DNA from: Darksidea phi
Lineage: Eukaryota > Ascomycota > Dothideomycetes > Pleosporales > Lentitheciaceae
NCBI GenBank assembly: GCA_030770425.1
Contig: JASJFT010000378.1
Span: 1-23,923 of the forward strand
Direction: 5' to 3'
Length of the DNA stretch: 23,923 bases
Each line of letters starts with the position of its first letter. The stretch's first letter is position 1. Shown piece by piece: positions 19,414-23,923 of this stretch. The position numbers and the translations under genes are program-made. The notes below the pieces were generated by a model that was not told the DNA's origin, made no database searches, and saw only the letters and a program-made list of their open reading frames with translations.

Positions 19414-19994
19414 ATATCTTATATTTCTTTACTAACTTACTATAATTCTTAATAATAAGATATAGTATTTTAGAAGTTTCTTTAATCTTAGCTACTATAA
19501 GACTAATTAATTCCTCTAAGTATTTCTTTATAATTTAAAATAGTATCTATATATTAAGTTTAGTTATATAATTAGATCTAATAAAATCTTTTAAAATCTT
19601 TTTCTATTCTTTAGGTATCTATAGATATAGTAGTATAATAACTTTCCTTATTATAGAGAGTAGATAAGGTAGATAGATAATAGAAAAGTAAGTAACAAGA
19701 TAGCTAAAGGAATTACGTAGTAGTTTAGTAAGAGTACGTTTTTTTTTTTTTTTTTTATTTTTTCTAAGGAAAAGCTATATTACGTAACTATACTATTATA
19801 GGGGAGTTTTTCTACTTAATAATAAACTATATATATTTAAAGACTAGTACTAAAATTTTAACTATATATAAAAAGAGTAGAATGCTTAACGTTAGCCCGT
19901 AGAATAGTAGGTAGCTAATACTAGCTTTATCCGATATAAGTCTTAATATATAATCTAGAGAAAGGGGATAGAGTATAAAAGAGGGGAATTACTA
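19414..19994. other. AT-rich flank with an 18-T run
   Basis: No gene is recognised. The plus strand has an uninterrupted T run at 19739-19756 followed by A and six more T, by far the longest homopolymer of the window. On the minus strand this is a poly(A) tract and could be the 3' tail of a non-LTR element or a retrocopy, with its body to the right; no RT or endonuclease motif was found to support it. Surviving CpA (19696) and TpG (19883) lie on either side. Confidence 0.5.
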
Positions 19995-20092
19995 GAACTA
20001 AGGGATACGAACTAAGGGACGCGAACTAAGAGATACGAATAAAGAGATATAAACTAAAAAATATAAATTAAAGAATATAAATTAAAGAAGTA
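19995..20092 (+). repeat. Seven tandem copies of a 14-bp unit, decaying left to right
   Basis: Copies start every 14 bp at 19995, 20009, 20023, 20037, 20051, 20065 and 20079. The first is GAACTAAGGGATAC and the last AAATTAAAGAAGTA. GC per unit falls from 6, 8 and 5 to 3, 1, 1 and 2. Most changes are G to A or C to T. The unit contains TAAGGG, but it is not the fungal telomere repeat because spacing and the rest differ. Confidence 0.9.
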
Positions 20093-20690
20093 GTACTTAT
20101 ATTAAATAGTTATATACGAAGGTATAAAAGATCGTCCGTCTACTAGAGTATCTAGAAGTCTATAATTAAATACTATATACTATACGAAGTATAATAAATC
20201 GACTAATCTTCTATAATAAGTTAAATACTATTTACTAATCTATAATTATTCGTATTATCGATATCTTTAAGAAAGTAAAGGGATATTTAAAGAAGAAGCT
20301 ATAAGAACTAGGGTTAGGAGATAAGGAGGTAGTAGACCTAAATAATACTAGGATATTATATCTTCTTATCTTCGATAGTAAGGTCCTTCTTTAGACGCTC
20401 GGTTTAATATATCTATATTAACGTAGGAATATAGCTAACTAGTAATATAGACTTAACTCCGGCGAACGATATCTTTATTTACGATTAGAATATAAGGCTA
20501 TAATAGATAATTAGTAATATCGATCTAAATACCTAATTCTTTAAGTCCTTAGTAGAGTATAGAGGATTCGAATAGCTAGCGAACGCCCTAGTAATTAAGG
20601 CGGTAATATAGGAGTAAGGGGGAGGAGAGACTAATAGAGTTTTATACTAGAATTAAAAAAGTTCTCTAATTATTATATAATTAAACTATA
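20093..20690. other. RIP relic with mixed composition, no gene assigned
   Basis: This part is somewhat richer in GC (CCGGCGAACG near 20,460; GGGGGAGGAGAG near 20,620) than its surroundings. Plus-strand readings contain charged pieces such as KVKGYLKKKL and LGLGDKEVVDL near 20,275-20,340, so it may have been coding. I cannot name a family. It lies between the 14-bp array and the fragment shared with 3.95-4.29 kb. Confidence 0.4.
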
Positions 20691-20734
20691 TAATATTTAC
20701 CTATAGGTCTTAGTCGAGATACCTAAGAGTACTT

Positions 20735-20865
20735 AAAAATATAATTATAATAATAATTAGTAAGACTTTATATTAAAAAGAAGTAATATTATTAATATAA
20801 ATAGTTATAAAGATAGTATAGGTAGTAGAGAATAGAAAGAAGAAGTATAAAGAATTTTTTGTATT
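20735..20865 (+). pseudogene. Coding fragment homologous to 4.15-4.23 kb
   Basis: The plus strand here reads IISKTLY-stop-KEVILLI and continues with a basic segment (VVENRKKKYKEFF). The first part aligns with VISRTIY-stop-KEVILLI at about 4,160-4,230, also on the plus strand; the DNA match is clear over about 70 bases, with mainly transitions. The two copies flank the chromovirus at a distance of about 16.5 kb. The family is not recognised. A TpG survives at 20860. Confidence 0.45.
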
Positions 20866-20869
20866 ATTA

Positions 20870-21935
20870 CTATAAGGACGTAGTAAAGTACTTATATAAT
20901 ATAGTAGATATAAGTTCTTATATTATACTTATAGTAAAAGTCTAATAGATATTAATATAATAATAAACTATTATAAATATAACTTTTAAAGTATAAAAAT
21001 TATATATATAAAATTATACTATTAAGTATAGTATTAAGTAAAGGTAATAAAGATAAATATATATTAATTAGAGTCGTTATATATATAATAATACGAATAG
21101 CTTCGTTAACTATAATTTAAAAATAATACTAGACTATAAGATATATATATTATATAAGAACTAGTATAAATAATATTTTATAAAGAAGAAGCTTAAGGGA
21201 CGTAATATTAAGTATCTATAAACTATATTTAATAAAACTACTTCCTATATTATTATACTTATAGTATTAAACTAAAGGTAATAAGATACTAAAAGGTCTT
21301 AAGAATAGCCTAGTTATATATTTTATACTATATTATATAGTATATCTTATACTAGTACTATTATAATCTTTATAATTATATATACTCTTTATATTATATA
21401 TAGAATCTATTATATAGTATTAACTACTATAATAAATCTTATTTACTAGTACTATATATAGAGAATTATCTTATATAATAGAATAAGATAATACCTCTAC
21501 GTATATAAAAAGTACCTAATTAATAATATTAAATAGTTAATATCTAATAATCTTTTTACTTATAGACGTAGGGTAAGACTAATCTAGACTAGTCTTATAA
21601 TAATAATTCTTATAATATATATACTAGAGTAAAATAATATAGTTAGATATCTAACGTAATAAAGTATAATTAAAGAGTAGTTATTAAATACTCTAGTAAT
21701 ATTAGCTAAGAATAAAGATAATAAGTTTATATTCTATAGTAGAACTAAAATATTCTAGTAATTCTAACTCTTAGACGATAGTACGTACGATAATAATAAG
21801 CCTACTAAGATAGAATTAAATAATAGATTCTAAACTAATTTATATCTAGACGACTAACTCTTAAGTATCTCTTAGATAGTAAATATAAATAATATATAAA
21901 GAGTAGATAAAGAAGGTAAACTACTATTAGTAATC
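20870..21935. other. AT-rich RIP relic, nothing recognised
   Basis: About 1.1 kb of highly AT-rich sequence with TATATATA-type low complexity. No tandem repeat stands out. Short plus-strand pieces are open but I could not match them to a family; they may be the N-terminal part or 5' end of the transposase relic that follows. Confidence 0.4.
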
Positions 21936-21939
21936 TCTA

Positions 21940-23890
21940 TATAATTATTATATAAAGTAGTATATAAATATACTAATATAATAGAAGTAGATATAAGCTT
22001 TAGAGTTATAGATAGTTATAAAGAGTATATAGACTAATGTAAACTACTATCTCTAGCTAATAACTAAATAGAGTTAATCTAAACGACTTTATAGTATATA
22101 GATTCTAGTTATAGTTTAATTATACCTTTATCTTCTAGTTATATAAGGTCTAATATACTAAGAATAATATAAATAGACTATTAAAAGACGACCGACTATT
22201 AGAACTATATAATAAATTATCGTTTAAGACTAGTAAGTAGTAGTCTAAGCTACTAGAAAGACTATTCTTTAGTATTAATAATAATAGTTTTATAACTAAT
22301 AAGCTTAAGGTCGTATTAAATATTAAATATATACTACTAGCTATATATAATCTAGTATACTACGATATAACTAAGGTTATATAATTTCTAATTAAATACT
22401 AGCTATTTATAGAGTATATATAATATACTTCTATTCGTCTATTTTAGAATAAATCTTATAACGTATATATATATAATAAGCTAAATATAGAAAATTAATA
22501 GTAGAATATATAAGAAAAACTACTACCTAGCTTAACTATTCTTCTAGTACTAATATTAGTAGATAAGATATTAATAATAATATTATATAGTAATATTATA
22601 TACTAGCCGGTCTATTTAATAATTAGAAATATTAATAGAGATATCCGAAGAGCGTATAATTAATATAAAATTATCCTAATAGGATTTATTCTAATTATTA
22701 ATTATAAAGACGAAGATATTAAGTTTAAAGTATATTATAAGGTAATAGTATATTTACTAGAGCGTAAGCTAATTAAATCGAAATAGTACTATACGCGATA
22801 GTACGTTTATTCTATATTAATTAATACTAGCTCTTAAGAAACTTACTATAGATAATAAACTAATATACTATACTAATAGATAAGTTCGAAAATACTATCC
22901 TATATTATACGAGATAATTATAGACTACTAGAAGTAAATACTTATTATAGGTATAAAAAATAATAGATACTATATAATATATAAGATACTACTAGAGAAG
23001 AGAGATAATCTTCTCTTTAGGCTATAGAAAATATAAACGTATAGTAGTATATAAGCTTAAATTTAGAAGTAATATAGGAATAAGATTAAATAAATAAATA
23101 ATAAGTAAATCTATAATATAATATATTTTATATAAAAATATTTATACTTTAATATATATAAGGGTATACTAGTAGATATATTATATTAACTACTAAAGGG
23201 TCTTATTATATATATAGTTAAATAGTTATAATAGCTAATAGAAAATATAATACTAATAAAATAAGCTTATAAGAGTACTAAAAGGCTAGCGGACGATATT
23301 AGAGGAAAAGTATAGCTAGACTATTAATTTAAGATAGTACCGAAGTATTCTAGTCTATAATAATTTATTCGTATTAACTTTAGTAAGATATTCTAGTAGA
23401 TAAAAGATAAATAAAGAGTAATTATACGATAGCTAGTAGTAGTAATAATACTAATATTATATAATAAAGAACTATATACTATCTATTTTACTAAAGTAAT
23501 ATATAACTTTATTACTATAGTATAATACTAGATATATAATAACGATATATTATTATACTTAGACGATATACTTAGGTATATTAATATCTTAAAGTATATA
23601 TTCGAAGCCTTTTAATTCTATATAAAAAATATAACTTTAACTAGCTATTTTAACCTTCTAAAGTTATATAGTCTTATCTATTAGAGATATTTTATCTAAT
23701 TAAGAGGAAGTCCGGACGGCTATAATACTAGACTAAATAAAGAGGTACTATATAGTTTCCTTCTTAAGAAAGTATATAAGTTAACTAATAAATAAGACCT
23801 ATTACTATAACTTAGACGGCTAAATAGCTACTTAATAATAGTACTCTCTATAAAAGTATAATTTATATTAGATAGTAGTACTATTATATC
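21940..23890 (+). pseudogene. Plavaka/KDZ-type (CACTA-related) transposase relic
   Basis: Plus-strand reading through RIP stops gives the order of conserved blocks of the fungal Plavaka/KDZ transposases. LTILLVLILVDKI (the ASDKT block, Asp at 22562-22564) comes first, then PVYLIIRNINRDIRRAYN (about 22,608-22,660, the PVYLTIGNI...IRR block). Next are ILIGFILIINYKDEDIK, RKYYPILYEIIIDY (about 22,885-22,925), and a former Cys-rich stretch with YIIYKIPLEKRDNLL (about 22,965-23,010). The C-terminal NFFKIF-like and YFNLLKLYSLIYQRYF blocks follow, then RGSPDGYNT at 23703-23729. The frame changes once between about 22,790 and 22,880, by an intron or an indel. The part before 22,250 is less certain. 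The relic ends close to the window edge; no terminal inverted repeat was seen. Confidence 0.72.
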
Positions 23891-23923
23891 TAGTATAGTA
23901 AAGTAAATTTATAATATATATAT

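Larger units (their letters stand above)
1..23923. other. RIP-saturated heterochromatic DNA
   Basis: The whole window shows the signature of fungal repeat-induced point mutation. CpA and TpG are almost missing (about 20 seen by eye), TpA is in great excess, and CpG, CpT and CpC persist. Methylation decay at CpG alone would instead remove CpG and enrich TpG/CpA. The bias runs through coding relics, LTRs and spacers alike. Translated relics have TAA/TAG where Gln or Trp is expected, Tyr for Cys or His, and Ile for Met or Val. RIP with CpA preference is established for Pezizomycotina; the lineage here is inferred from it. No intact ORF of a normal gene was seen on either strand. Confidence 0.95.

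Noticed and set aside
19995..20092. Telomere-type repeat, because the units contain TAAGGG
   Set aside because: The period is 14 bp, only part of each unit resembles the fungal telomere hexamer, and the array is short and internal.
1..23923. Bacterial or viral genome with an unusual genetic code, because TAA/TAG are frequent in otherwise coherent frames
   Set aside because: The stops sit where fungal relatives have Gln or Trp, Cys/His appear as Tyr, and both strands and non-coding LTRs show the same CpA loss. That is mutation, not recoding.

Overview
This window is fungal heterochromatin, most likely from a filamentous ascomycete (Pezizomycotina), wrecked by repeat-induced point mutation (RIP). 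In about 23.9 kb I found only about 20 CpA or TpG dinucleotides by eye, where base composition alone predicts roughly two thousand. CpG, CpT and CpC remain common. That is what RIP leaves when CpA has been turned to TpA on both strands until almost none is left. As a result ATG is nearly absent, CAA, CAG and TGG codons have become TAA or TAG, and no intact gene exists. Annotation therefore rests on reading through the RIP-type stops and recognising protein families in the relics. The species cannot be fixed from the sequence.

Left block (1 to about 11.5 kb): the oldest and most AT-rich layer, with a single TpG. It holds relics of an unrecognised multicopy gene family, mostly on the minus strand. 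Reading right to left there are a lysine-rich segment, a 99-106 bp tandem array, more coding relic, a 111 bp tandem array, a long charged coding relic (about 7.6 to 4.3 kb), a second 99 bp array, a second coding relic related to the first, and a second 111 bp array. At the far left is a further copy on the plus strand. Several repeat periods are exact codon multiples (111, 99 and 135 bp), and their peptides run in frame into the flanking relics.

Middle block (11,549-19,408): a complete Ty3/gypsy chromovirus on the minus strand. It has two 268-bp LTRs, a 5-bp target duplication (CTTAT), a polypurine tract beside the 3' LTR, gag, aspartic protease, reverse transcriptase with YIDD, RNase H, integrase with D, D and E in place, a chromodomain, and a small tandem repeat in its 3' untranslated part. 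It is more GC-rich and keeps most of the surviving CpA/TpG, so it looks like a later insertion into already mutated DNA.

Right block (19.4-23.9 kb): AT-rich again. It carries an 18-T run, a decaying 14-bp tandem repeat, a fragment related to one in the left block, and from about 21.9 kb a plus-strand relic of a Plavaka/KDZ-type (CACTA-related) DNA transposase that runs close to the window end.

The window is thus a nested transposon graveyard such as an AT isochore, pericentromere or subtelomere. No tRNA, rRNA, CRISPR array or intact protein gene was seen.
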